64,000 nt of DNA from Eubacterium ventriosum (GTDB lineage: Bacteria; Bacillota; Clostridia; Lachnospirales; Lachnospiraceae). This document shows positions 1 through 8,077 of the stretch, in pieces. A program made the position numbers and the translations under genes. How positions within the stretch are numbered: the first letter of the stretch is position 1; every line of letters begins with the position of its first letter. The notes beneath the pieces are model-generated. The model was not told where the DNA came from, made no database searches, and saw only the letters and a list, made by a program, of their open reading frames with translations. The stretch covers positions 1,189,501-1,253,500 of the forward strand of contig NZ_CP102282.1 of assembly GCF_025150745.1 (NCBI RefSeq). The letters are read 5' to 3'.

Positions 1-117
1 AAGCCACTCGGAATAAAAGTTACAAGAATAGCAAGTGGTGTTCCCGTAGGTGGGGACTTAGAATATGTGGACAACGTTACTTTGCTTAGGGCTCTTCAGG
101 GAAGAGTTACAGTTTAG
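1..117 (+). CDS. recR: Recombination mediator protein RecR, C-terminal fragment
   Basis: Only the last 38 codons lie in the window, read in frame 1 up to TAG at 115-117. The visible tail has the conserved RecR ending: a [17 protein letters not shown] segment followed by a TLLRAL-type helix, which closes the Toprim domain. RecR acts in the cytoplasm with RecO/RecF to load RecA at single-strand gaps. The next gene starts 26 bases downstream, so the two may be co-transcribed. The start and zinc finger lie outside the window. Confidence 0.9.
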   Translation, partial: KPLGIKVTRIASGVPVGGDLEYVDNVTLLRALQGRVTV

Positions 118-143
118 AATTGACAAAGGAATGAGGAAGTCAA

Positions 144-3100
144 ATGGATAAAAGCGAGTACAACTTAAAAATAGAAGAGTTAAAAACAGCTATGCACGCT
201 CACGATTTTGAAAAGGCAGTTGACGTGGCAGATTCATTGGATATCAAAAAAATCCGTGACAACAATCTGTTAAGTCTTATTGCCGACGCCTATGAATTAA
301 CAGGCGATAATGAGCAGGCTAAGAAAATATTGCTTATGGCATATGAGAATACTAACACAGGAAGACAGTTAGCATATAGATTATGCCTTATTTCCATAAA
401 ATTAAAAGAACTTGATGAGGCAAACGAATTTTATCAGGACTTTATTGAAATGGCACCAAGAGATTCGGCAAGATTTATTTTAAAATATAAAATGGCAAAA
501 GCTAAGAAGAAGCCGGTGGAAGAATTAATAAAGATTCTTGAAGATTACGTTAACATTGACATGGAAGAAAAGTGGGCTTATGAACTTGCAAAATTATATG
601 ATATTGCAGGCGAGGGCGAGAAATGTGTCAATATGTGCGACGAAATAAGCTTATGGTTTGCGGAAGGAAAATACGTTGTTAAGGCAATGGATTTAAAGAA
701 AAAATATGAATCTTTAACATCCACACAGCAGGACAACTACAATAAAAAATCAGAAAATAAGTCTAAAGAGCAGGAAGAAAAGAAAGCTTCAACTCAGGAA
801 CTTATGGATAAAATAATGGAAAAAACATCTATTAAGTCAAGAATAGATGAAGCTGTAAAAAAAGCCAACGAACGTAAGGCGGAATCTAAAACAATAGAAG
901 AAGTTACAGGCACAGAGAAAAATATAGATAAGATAAAAGTTGTTGGAAAAGAAGCGGCAGATACAGAATCTTTTGATTTTCCGGAAATTAATGAATCTGT
1001 AGTGGAAGAAATCAAGCCTTATGATGATATAGAAGGTGCAACAATTGATGTTAACAGCATGACTCATCCGCAGGAAGTTGAAGAAATAAAAATTCCGGGA
1101 ATTAGTGATGATCTTAATGAGCTGGAATCAGATTCAAGTGATAAAGCTGAAGCTGAGAAGGAAGATGTTGTAGCTAAGACTGAAAAAGAGAAGAAAAGAT
1201 TGAAGCTTAGACCTTTTAGTGTTAAACCTAAAAAGACAGAAAATCCTTTAAAGGAAGATAAAAAGGTAGAAGCACCGGTTAATGCAAACGTTCCACTTGA
1301 AGAAGATGAAGATTTCAAATTGATTAACCCGGATGATGTGTCTAAAGTTGAAGAACCGGTTATAGATGACTTAGGTGAAGATACAACAGAAACGGTTGAT
1401 ATGGAATTTGATGAAGATATGGATATGGTTATGAAATCAGATGAAGAGAAAGAAGACATATTAAATGTTGATGATGTAGAAGATATACTTCATCAGTTGC
1501 AGGCAAGAGGGATTCTTAAAGCAGAAACTGTTAATAGTGCCGTAAGCATTATTGAGAATGTAAGAGAGACTAAGAAAGAATCTAAAGAAGAAAAGCCTGA
1601 TGAAAAAGACGTTAGTACTCTTGACAGATGGCAGGAGGATAATGTTGAAGTAGATAAGCCTTTGGAAAAAGAGCAGACTTCAGTTGAAGACAATACTTCA
1701 GATAATGAGGAAAAAGAGCAGACTTCAGTTGAAGACAATACTTCAGATAATGAAGAAAATAAGGCATCCCAGGTTGAGATTCCTGATTTGGAAGAAATAC
1801 CTGATGAAGTAGAGGATTTGCCGGAAGAACCTGAAAAAGAAGAAGTTGAAACCACAGAGAATCAGGATGCATCTGAATTGGAAGTAATAGAAAGTCAGGA
1901 AGAAGAACCTGAGGTTGATATTGAGAAGATAGCAGAAAGCATACCTGATATAGAAGAAATTCAGGTAGCAGAAGAGGCTCAGCCGGAAGAAATTCCGTCT
2001 GAACAGGAAGTAGCTGAAAATGTTCAGAAAGAAGCTTCTGAAACAGCAGAAGATTTAGGCAAAACAGCAATATTTACTATACCTAAAGCCGACATTGAAA
2101 CAGGTAATAATACAGGTGAGGTTGTAGTAGATGAGGAACTTCCTAATATTGATGCACCTGAAATAGATTTAGAAACAGGTATTCCTGAGCAGGATTTGGG
2201 TGAAGATACTAAAAATGCAGAAGAAAGCACAGAAAACGAAAATGCAGAGAGTGTAGATGCTGAAAAATCAGAAAGTACTGAAAATGAAGAAGCTGTACAG
2301 GAAGAACCGGCACAGGATAATTCAATTAATTTAGATATACATTCAACTAAGGACTTAAGTGCCAAGGTTGAGGTGATTTCAGGGACAGACTGGGAGCAAC
2401 CTGAGTATGAGGAAAAACTTGAAGAGGAAGAAGAGCAATTAGAGGTAGCAAAGGAGGAAGCAGAAGAAGGCACTCCTGAGCGCACAAGTGAAGGTGAGTT
2501 ACTTAACAGAATATTGAATAAGAACAATGAAGAAATTCCTGAACCGGAATTAGTAGCTACAGAGGAAGAATTAAGTGTATTTAAGAACTTCTTTAATGTA
2601 GAAGGTTTGGAAGACAATATTCAGGAAGTAGTTAAGGAACTTATTGCAGGTTATACACCTAACGGTAAATCAACAGATGGTAATGTGGTTATTCTTGGCG
2701 AAGAAAAAACAGGAAAAACATCATTAGCAGTTGAAATCATAAAATTAGTAAATAAGAAACGTGGCAGACGTAACAGAAGATTGGCTAAGATTGATGCTAC
2801 AGCACTTAACAAGAGAGGATTTAGAAATTCACTTAACAAATTACTTGGAAGTGATTTGATTGTTGAGAATGCAGAAAAGCTTGGTGCAATGATTTTAAGT
2901 GAAGTTGTGGACGTTTCAGGAATGTTTACTGACGATATGCTTATAATACTTGAAGGTGAAACTGAGCCAATGGAAAAAATGCTTAAGGACTCACCGCGCT
3001 TATCAAAGGTATTTAACCACGTTATCCGTATTAAACAGTACGATATAAAGGAATGGGTTGAATACGGAAAAAGATATGCTAAGGACAAGGGATATGTAAT

Positions 3101-3308
3101 GGAAGAACTGGCAAGTCTTGCCTTTTACAAGGCTATCGATGATTACTTTGGTGAACACAAGGGAATCGGAAGAGCTGATGTTGAGAAACTTGTAGATACA
3201 GCCATTGCTAATTCTCATAAACTTGGCAGAAAATTATCAGGTTTATTCTCATCAAATAAAAATGATGATGGATTATATATATTAATAGAATCAGACTTTA
3301 TTTTTTAA
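144..3308 (+). CDS. Large acidic protein with N-terminal TPR-like helices and C-terminal AAA+-like ATPase domain
   Basis: The 1054-residue protein has three parts. Residues about 1-200 are helical repeats resembling TPRs (A/L/Y-rich pairs). Residues about 200-820 are a very acidic, Glu/Asp/Ser/Thr-rich, probably disordered stretch with an exact 15-residue tandem repeat at 509-538. Residues about 830-1035 look like a divergent AAA+ module: Walker A GEEKTGKT at 852-859, a LIVENAEKL stretch where Walker B is expected, and a PRLSKVFNHVI stretch like the sensor/arginine-finger region of CbbX/SpoVK-type ATPases. No signal peptide or membrane segment is seen, so it is likely cytoplasmic. An AGGAAAGG-type site is absent, but AATGAGGAAG precedes the ATG. 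The gene sits between recR and transketolase. Its function is not known to me; the AAA+ call is inference from motifs. Confidence 0.75.
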   Translation: MDKSEYNLKIEELKTAMHAHDFEKAVDVADSLDIKKIRDNNLLSLIADAYELTGDNEQAKKILLMAYENTNTGRQLAYRLCLISIKLKELDEANEFYQDFIEMAPRDSARFILKYKMAKAKKKPVEELIKILEDYVNIDMEEKWAYELAKLYDIAGEGEKCVNMCDEISLWFAEGKYVVKAMDLKKKYESLTSTQQDNYNKKSENKSKEQEEKKASTQELMDKIMEKTSIKSRIDEAVKKANERKAESKTIEEVTGTEKNIDKIKVVGKEAADTESFDFPEINESVVEEIKPYDDIEGATIDVNSMTHPQEVEEIKIPGISDDLNELESDSSDKAEAEKEDVVAKTEKEKKRLKLRPFSVKPKKTENPLKEDKKVEAPVNANVPLEEDEDFKLINPDDVSKVEEPVIDDLGEDTTETVDMEFDEDMDMVMKSDEEKEDILNVDDVEDILHQLQARGILKAETVNSAVSIIENVRETKKESKEEKPDEKDVSTLDRWQEDNVEVDKPLEKEQTSVEDNTSDNEEKEQTSVEDNTSDNEENKASQVEIPDLEEIPDEVEDLPEEPEKEEVETTENQDASELEVIESQEEEPEVDIEKIAESIPDIEEIQVAEEAQPEEIPSEQEVAENVQKEASETAEDLGKTAIFTIPKADIETGNNTGEVVVDEELPNIDAPEIDLETGIPEQDLGEDTKNAEESTENENAESVDAEKSESTENEEAVQEEPAQDNSINLDIHSTKDLSAKVEVISGTDWEQPEYEEKLEEEEEQLEVAKEEAEEGTPERTSEGELLNRILNKNNEEIPEPELVATEEELSVFKNFFNVEGLEDNIQEVVKELIAGYTPNGKSTDGNVVILGEEKTGKTSLAVEIIKLVNKKRGRRNRRLAKIDATALNKRGFRNSLNKLLGSDLIVENAEKLGAMILSEVVDVSGMFTDDMLIILEGETEPMEKMLKDSPRLSKVFNHVIRIKQYDIKEWVEYGKRYAKDKGYVMEELASLAFYKAIDDYFGEHKGIGRADVEKLVDTAIANSHKLGRKLSGLFSSNKNDDGLYILIESDFIF
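1668..1757 (+). repeat. Tandem 45-bp in-frame duplication inside the acidic linker
   Basis: Two adjacent 45-base copies (1668-1712 and 1713-1757) encode KEQTSVEDNTSDNEE twice. The copies differ only at one GAG/GAA codon near the end, which points to a recent slippage or unequal-crossover duplication in the disordered linker. Confidence 0.9.
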
Positions 3309-3327
3309 CACAGGAAAGGATGTAAAA

Positions 3328-4164
3328 ATGGAAAATTTACAACTTGCAAAAATTGCAAACCAGGTACGTAAAGACATTGTAACAGGTGTTTACAATGCAA
3401 AATCAGGTCATCCGGGTGGATCTCTTTCAGCAGCAGATATGTTAACATTTTTGTATTTTGAAGAGATGAATGTATCACCTGAAAAGGCAAAAGATTCTAA
3501 CAGAGACAGATTTGTATTATCAAAAGGTCATGTTGCACCTGCACTTTATAGTGTATTGGCAGAAAAAGGATATTTTCCAAGAGAAGATATCAAAACATTA
3601 AGAAAACCTACATCATACCTTCAGGGACACCCTGATATGAAGAAAATACCGGGAATCGATATGTCTTCAGGTTCATTAGGACAGGGAATCTCAACAGCAG
3701 TTGGTATGGCTATGGCAGGAAAGATGGACAATGCCGATTACAGAGTATATACAATGGTAGGCGACGGTGAAAGTGAAGAAGGTCAGGTTTGGGAAGCTTC
3801 AATGTTTGCCGGATTCAGAAAGTTAGACAATCTTGTAGTTATCGTTGATAACAACAACCTTCAGATTGATGGTGCAATTGATGAAGTATGTTCACCATAC
3901 CCATTTGACAAGAAGTTTGAAGCATTTAATTTCCATGTAATTAAAATAAATGGACATGATTTTGATGAAATTAGAAGTGCTTTAAAAGAAGCAAGAGAAA
4001 CTAAAGGTATGCCTACAGCTATTATTATGAATACTGTAAAAGGTAAGGGAGTTTCATTTATGGAGAATCAGGTTTCATGGCATGGTTCAGCTCCAAACGA
4101 AGAACAGTACAATATCGCTATGGAAGAATTAGAGAAAGCAGGTGAAGCATTATGTCAGAAGTAA
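3328..4164 (+). CDS. Transketolase, N-terminal (thiamine-diphosphate-binding) subunit
   Basis: This 278-residue protein corresponds to the N-terminal Pyr/PP-type half of transketolase. It shows the ThDP motif GDGESEEGQVWEA, followed about 30 residues later by VDNNNLQ, and the active-site SGHPGG and LSKGHVAPALY segments. Together with the next gene it makes a split transketolase, which moves two-carbon ketol units between sugar phosphates in the non-oxidative pentose phosphate pathway. AGGAAAGGA lies 7 bases before the ATG. Its 3' end overlaps the next start by 13 bases, consistent with translational coupling and a fixed subunit ratio. Split transketolases are common in Clostridia and Archaea. 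Confidence 0.93.
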   Translation: MENLQLAKIANQVRKDIVTGVYNAKSGHPGGSLSAADMLTFLYFEEMNVSPEKAKDSNRDRFVLSKGHVAPALYSVLAEKGYFPREDIKTLRKPTSYLQGHPDMKKIPGIDMSSGSLGQGISTAVGMAMAGKMDNADYRVYTMVGDGESEEGQVWEASMFAGFRKLDNLVVIVDNNNLQIDGAIDEVCSPYPFDKKFEAFNFHVIKINGHDFDEIRSALKEARETKGMPTAIIMNTVKGKGVSFMENQVSWHGSAPNEEQYNIAMEELEKAGEALCQK

Positions 4165-5090
4165 AGAAAATCGCAACAAGAGACAGCTATGGAGACGCTT
4201 TAGTTGAATTAGGAAAAGAACATGACAATCTTGTTGTTTTAGATGCAGACCTTGCAGCAGCAACAAAGACAGGAAAGTTTAAAGCAGCTTTCCCTGAAAG
4301 ATTTATTGATTGTGGTATAGCTGAATGTAACATGGTAGGTATTGCAGCAGGTATGTCAACATGTGGAAAAGTTCCTTTTGCAAGCACATTTGCTATGTTT
4401 GCAGCAGGACGTGCATTTGATCAGTTAAGAAATACAGTAGGTTACCCACATCTTAATGTAAAGATTGGTGCAACTCATGCAGGTATTTCAGTAGGTGAAG
4501 ACGGTGCAACTCATCAGTGTAATGAAGATATTGCATTAATGCGTACAATCCCAGGAATGACAATTATTAACCCTTGTGATGATATTGAAGCCAAGCAGGC
4601 TGTAAAGGCAGCTTACGAAATGGAAGGACCTGTTTATTTAAGATTTGGTCGTCTTGCTACACCTATCATCAACAGTGAAGATTACAAATTTGAAATCGGT
4701 AAGGGTGTTAAATTAAAAGAAGGAACAGACGTTACTATTGTAGCAACAGGTCTTATGGTAGCAGCATCTTTAGAAGCAGCTAAGAATCTTGAAGCAGACG
4801 GAATTAATGCAGAAGTAATTAACATTCACACAATTAAGCCTTTAGATGAAGACATTATTGTTGAATCAGCTAAGAAAACAGGCAAGGTTATTACAGTTGA
4901 AGAACATTCAATTATTGGTGGTTTAGGTAGTGCAGTATGTGATTGCTTAAGTGCTAAATATCCTGTTAGCGTTTCAAAGATTGGTGTTGAAGATGTATAT
5001 GGACATTCAGGTCCTGCAGTGGAATTATTAAAAGAATTTGGTCTTGACGCAGAAGGAATTTACAATAAAATTAAAAAAATCATGGCATAG
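4152..5090 (+). CDS. Transketolase, C-terminal subunit
   Basis: The 312-residue partner of the preceding gene carries the pyrimidine-binding and C-terminal transketolase domains. ATRDSYGDALVELGKEHDN starts the Pyr domain, the catalytic Glu region is FIDCGIAECNMVGIAAG, and a Rossmann-like C-terminal domain covers about residues 190-312. It overlaps the N-terminal subunit gene by 13 bases. DXPS-like proteins share this fold, but the adjacent N-terminal half makes transketolase the clear reading. No strong terminator follows directly; the first good one is at 5333-5373. Confidence 0.93.
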   Translation: MSEVKKIATRDSYGDALVELGKEHDNLVVLDADLAAATKTGKFKAAFPERFIDCGIAECNMVGIAAGMSTCGKVPFASTFAMFAAGRAFDQLRNTVGYPHLNVKIGATHAGISVGEDGATHQCNEDIALMRTIPGMTIINPCDDIEAKQAVKAAYEMEGPVYLRFGRLATPIINSEDYKFEIGKGVKLKEGTDVTIVATGLMVAASLEAAKNLEADGINAEVINIHTIKPLDEDIIVESAKKTGKVITVEEHSIIGGLGSAVCDCLSAKYPVSVSKIGVEDVYGHSGPAVELLKEFGLDAEGIYNKIKKIMA

Positions 5091-5283
5091 TTTTAAATTC
5101 TTAAAAGATAACATATTTTAAAAACAAGTGAGTTTTGGGCAGAAAATTCACCAAATTGATTAATAACTGAAATGGAAAATTAGCGTAGGGTTAATTTTTA
5201 AAAGTTTAAAATTAATAATTTTAATAACCGGTTTTAAATTATTAATGAGAAAACTAATTATTTAAGTTATGTCAAAATCACAG

Positions 5284-5311
5284 TTGCTTTTTTAAAAAAT
5301 GATGTTATACT
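5284..5311 (+). promoter_or_regulatory. Sigma-A-type promoter candidate upstream of amt
   Basis: TTGCTT (5284-5289), a 16-base spacer and TATACT (5306-5311). Transcription would begin near 5318, directly in front of the terminator at 5333. Confidence 0.55.
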
Positions 5312-5332
5312 AGCCATTGTTAAACGAAATGC

Positions 5333-5373
5333 AAGGGAGCAGACGTAAAAAGTCTTGCTCTCTTTTTCTTTTG
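5333..5373 (+). terminator. Intrinsic terminator close behind the promoter
   Basis: The stem pairs AAGGGAGCAGAC with GTCTTGCTCTCTT, with one bulged T, closing a 7-base loop and followed by a TTTTTCTTTT tail. It could end transkelotase read-through, or stop transcripts from the promoter at 5284 after about 55 bases. Confidence 0.7.
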
Positions 5374-5530
5374 TTTTAGGTTAAAAAGTTAAGTAGGAGC
5401 TAACGGATTAGCCAAAGGATTTAAGAAATTAAATCAGACAAAAGATAAGTTTTTCAATGAAGAAAGCAATCCCCTTTTAAGTAAATAAAGTTAAGTTCAT
5501 AGAATTATGACAACAAAGTTGGAGTGATTT

Positions 5531-5566
5531 ATGAAGGGACAATATTTACAATGCTTTCTTAAGTAA
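5531..5566 (+). CDS. Possible 11-residue leader peptide upstream of amt
   Basis: ATG at 5531 is preceded by GGAG at 5521-5524 and encodes MKGQYLQCFLK before TAA. It ends 37 bases before the amt start. Two of its eleven residues are Gln, which is notable for a nitrogen gene, but this may be chance in so short a frame. Conservation in relatives would be needed to call it real. Confidence 0.25.
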   Translation: MKGQYLQCFLK

Positions 5567-5603
5567 AATAATAGGACAATGGAAAAGAATGGAGGAAGGA
5601 ACT

Positions 5604-7349
5604 ATGAACGCACAGGAAATTTTACAGGAAGCTACAAACAGTAGCTTCGCAATTTGGTTCTTAATTGGTGCCGGTTTAGTATTCTTTATGCAGGCTGGTT
5701 TCGCAATGGTTGAAACAGGATTTACAAGAGCAAAGAATGCAGGCAACATTATTATGAAGAACCTGATGGACTTTTGTATTGGTACATTAATGTACATCAT
5801 TTTAGGTTTTGGTTTGATGATGTCAGAAGATTATGTAATGGGAATTATAGGTGTTCCAAATCTTGATATCTTCACAAACTATAACAGTTTTAACTGGTCA
5901 CAGTTCGTATTTCAGTTAGTATTTTGTGCCACAGCTGCAACAATCGTTTCAGGAGCTATGGCAGAAAGAACAAAGTTCAGTGCTTACTGTATTTACTCAG
6001 GAGCAATAAGCTTGATTGTATATCCAATTGAAGCCGGCTGGGTATGGAACTTAGGAGGCAACGGTTGGTTACAGCAGTTACATTTCGTTGATTTCGCAGG
6101 TTCAGCAGTAATCCACTCAGTTGGTGGTATGGCAGCTTTAGTTGGAGCAATAATTGTTGGACCACGAATTGGTAAGTATACAAAGAGATCTAATGGCTCA
6201 ATAAGATCAAATGCCATTGCAGGTCACTCAATAACACTTGGAGCACTTGGTTGTTTCATACTTTGGTTTGGATGGTATGGATTCAACGGTGCAGCAGCTA
6301 CTAACGTAGATAGCTTAGCATCAATCTTTATGAATACAACAATCGCTCCTGCAACAGCCACAGTAGTTTGTATGTTATTTACTTGGATTAAAGATGGAAA
6401 ACCTGATGTTGGTATGTGTTTGAACGCTTCACTTGCAGGTTTGGTAGGTATCACAGCAGGTTGTGCTTCAGTTGATACAATTGGTGCATTAATAATTGGT
6501 GCTGTATCAGGTATCTTGGTTGATGTAGTGGTTGAAGTACTTGATAAGAAGTTCCACATTGATGACCCTGTTGGTGCCGTTGGTGTTCACTGGGCAAACG
6601 GTGTTTGGGGAACAATCGCTGTTGGTTTATTTGCAACAGGCAGAGGCGATACAGTACAGGCTTTCGCAGATGGTTCAACATACGCAGGTTTGTTCTACGG
6701 TGGTGGAGCAAAACTTTTAGGAATCCAGATTTTAGGTATTGTTGCAATTGATGTTTATGCAGCAGTAATGATGACAATAGTGTTCCAGTTAATTAAGCAT
6801 ACAATAGGACTTAGAACAACAGCAGAAGAAGAAATTATTGGTATGGATATTTCAGAACATGGTCTTGCATCAGCATATGCAGACTTCCTTCCGGCAGCAC
6901 CATCATATGCAGGTGAGAGCGAAGGCTCAGTTGATTTATCAGATGTGAAACCAGTAGCACTTACACTTGGAGAAAGAGCAGAAGGCAGATATACAAAAGT
7001 ATCTATTATCTGTCCTGAAGAACGATTTGGAGTTCTTCGTGACACAATGAACGCCATCGGAGTAATGGGTATGACAGTTTCTCAGGTAATGGGTTGTGGT
7101 GCTGAAAAAGGAAAGACAGGTAGATACAGAGGTGTATCAACAACAATGAACCTTTACAGAAAGGTACAGGTTGACATCGTGGTATCAACAGTTGATCCGG
7201 GACTTGTAGTAGCTGCTGCAAGAAAAGCACTTAATACAGAACACTATGGCGATGGTAAGATTTTCGTGACAAATGTAGAAGATGTTATGAGAGTTCGTAC
7301 AGGAGAAGTTGGTGTAGAAGCATTAGCTTACAAGAATGAAAGAAAATAA
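5604..7349 (+). CDS. amt: Ammonium transporter Amt fused to a C-terminal PII (GlnK-like) domain
   Basis: The 581-residue protein begins with a full Amt channel (residues about 8-405, roughly 11 membrane spans) that conducts ammonium. Both pore histidines are visible, in VIHSVGGMAALVG and VGVHWANGVWG. After a linker, residues about 461-575 form a PII signalling domain: RYTKVSIICPEERFGVLRD is the first strand and helix, the T-loop carries GRYRG with Tyr508 where GlnB has Tyr51, and RVRTGEVG is the C-loop. Free PII normally binds and blocks Amt; here the regulator is tethered. I chose ATG 5604 because GGAGGAAGG lies just upstream; an ATG at 5589 lies before that site. Terminator 7475-7506 follows. 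Confidence 0.93.
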   Translation: MNAQEILQEATNSSFAIWFLIGAGLVFFMQAGFAMVETGFTRAKNAGNIIMKNLMDFCIGTLMYIILGFGLMMSEDYVMGIIGVPNLDIFTNYNSFNWSQFVFQLVFCATAATIVSGAMAERTKFSAYCIYSGAISLIVYPIEAGWVWNLGGNGWLQQLHFVDFAGSAVIHSVGGMAALVGAIIVGPRIGKYTKRSNGSIRSNAIAGHSITLGALGCFILWFGWYGFNGAAATNVDSLASIFMNTTIAPATATVVCMLFTWIKDGKPDVGMCLNASLAGLVGITAGCASVDTIGALIIGAVSGILVDVVVEVLDKKFHIDDPVGAVGVHWANGVWGTIAVGLFATGRGDTVQAFADGSTYAGLFYGGGAKLLGIQILGIVAIDVYAAVMMTIVFQLIKHTIGLRTTAEEEIIGMDISEHGLASAYADFLPAAPSYAGESEGSVDLSDVKPVALTLGERAEGRYTKVSIICPEERFGVLRDTMNAIGVMGMTVSQVMGCGAEKGKTGRYRGVSTTMNLYRKVQVDIVVSTVDPGLVVAAARKALNTEHYGDGKIFVTNVEDVMRVRTGEVGVEALAYKNERK

Positions 7350-7474
7350 CAGATAATTGATAACAGCTATGAATGTAGTTGGAAATACAGATAGAATTTG
7401 AGTTTACATAACTATTAGATAACAACGATATTTTGGAACTCTGTTCTTAAATATATATTTTACTTAATCTCATT

Positions 7475-7506
7475 AAAAGGGCCGGTGGGAAACCACCGGC
7501 TCCTTT
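7475..7506. terminator. Bidirectional intrinsic terminator
   Basis: A perfect 8-bp stem, GCCGGTGG/CCACCGGC, with a GAAA tetraloop is extended by AAAAGG/CCTTTT. It sits between the convergent amt and XRE-type genes and can serve both strands. Confidence 0.9.
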
Positions 7507-7512
7507 TAGAAT

Positions 7513-7974
7513 TTACCCCAGTGGTGCTTCCCCGAAATCATCCAGTGTAATATTTAAATCGATGATTTTTTGATTATTTTCAAGACCAAATATAATAATG
7601 CTGTCTCTTTTGATTTTCGGATAAAGTATGCCATTGTTTGAAAGGTGAAGCAGGCGGTTGGTTTCATCCAAAGTCAGCTGCATTGCAAGTGCAAGGGCAA
7701 TAACTTTGTCGCGGGATGGTGTTTTTGAACCATCAAAGATTTGGTAGCCGTAGTTTTTTTGGATGTTTGAATCAGTGATTACCTGAGCTTTTGTCAGACC
7801 TTTTTCATCTAAAAGTTGAGTTAGATATTCATGAAAACTTATGTTACTAATGTTTGAATCATTGTCGGTTAAATAAGAATTTATGTCATTAGAGTTTTGT
7901 AAAATTTTAAGAAGCTGGTCTGTAGTTTTTTGTGATTTGTCATTATTAAAATTTGAAAAATTATTTGAATTCAT
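7513..7974 (-). CDS. XRE-like helix-turn-helix protein paired with a Ser/Thr kinase
   Basis: The 153-residue protein has an Asn/Ser-rich N-terminus (residues 1-45) and a central HTH-like block at about 47-115. FHEYLTQLLDEKGLTKAQVI, GYQIFDGSKTPSRDK and ALALAMQLTLDETNRLL match the helix pattern of XRE/Cro domains. A short conserved-looking C-terminus follows. It is divergent from the Ser/Thr kinase at 8078 with 103 bases between the starts. This gene pairing is familiar in Lachnospiraceae, and I infer that the HTH protein may be a target or partner of the kinase. AAAGGA precedes the start. The DNA target is unknown. Confidence 0.65.
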   Translation of the reverse strand: MNSNNFSNFNNDKSQKTTDQLLKILQNSNDINSYLTDNDSNISNISFHEYLTQLLDEKGLTKAQVITDSNIQKNYGYQIFDGSKTPSRDKVIALALAMQLTLDETNRLLHLSNNGILYPKIKRDSIIIFGLENNQKIIDLNITLDDFGEAPLG

Positions 7975-8077
7975 TATAAATATCCTTTCCCCATATTAAA
8001 AAATGTGTCGAATAATGATATTATATACGTAATACTGTTAAATTAACAGACTTTTACATAAGGGAATATTATAGAAA

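Larger units (their letters stand above)
5091..5588 (+). other. Long intergenic leader region between transketolase and amt
   Basis: This 498-base gap is very AT-rich. It contains a good sigma-A-like promoter (5284-5311), an intrinsic terminator starting only about 20 bases after the -10 box (5333-5373), and a possible 11-codon leader ORF (5531-5566). Between 5375 and 5520 I see only a short hairpin (GCTAA-CGGA-TTAGC near 5398) and no second clear promoter. The layout suggests either a short RNA or an attenuated leader for the ammonium transporter gene. Confidence 0.5.

Noticed and set aside
1668-1757. Possible start of a CRISPR-like or other repeat array
   Set aside because: Only two directly adjacent copies without spacers, in frame inside a gene; an ordinary tandem duplication.
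794-2617. Several long Ser/Leu-rich frames on the minus strand opposite the acidic protein gene
   Set aside because: They are mirror images of Glu/Asp/Lys-rich codons on the plus strand, have no ribosome sites and no recognisable domains.
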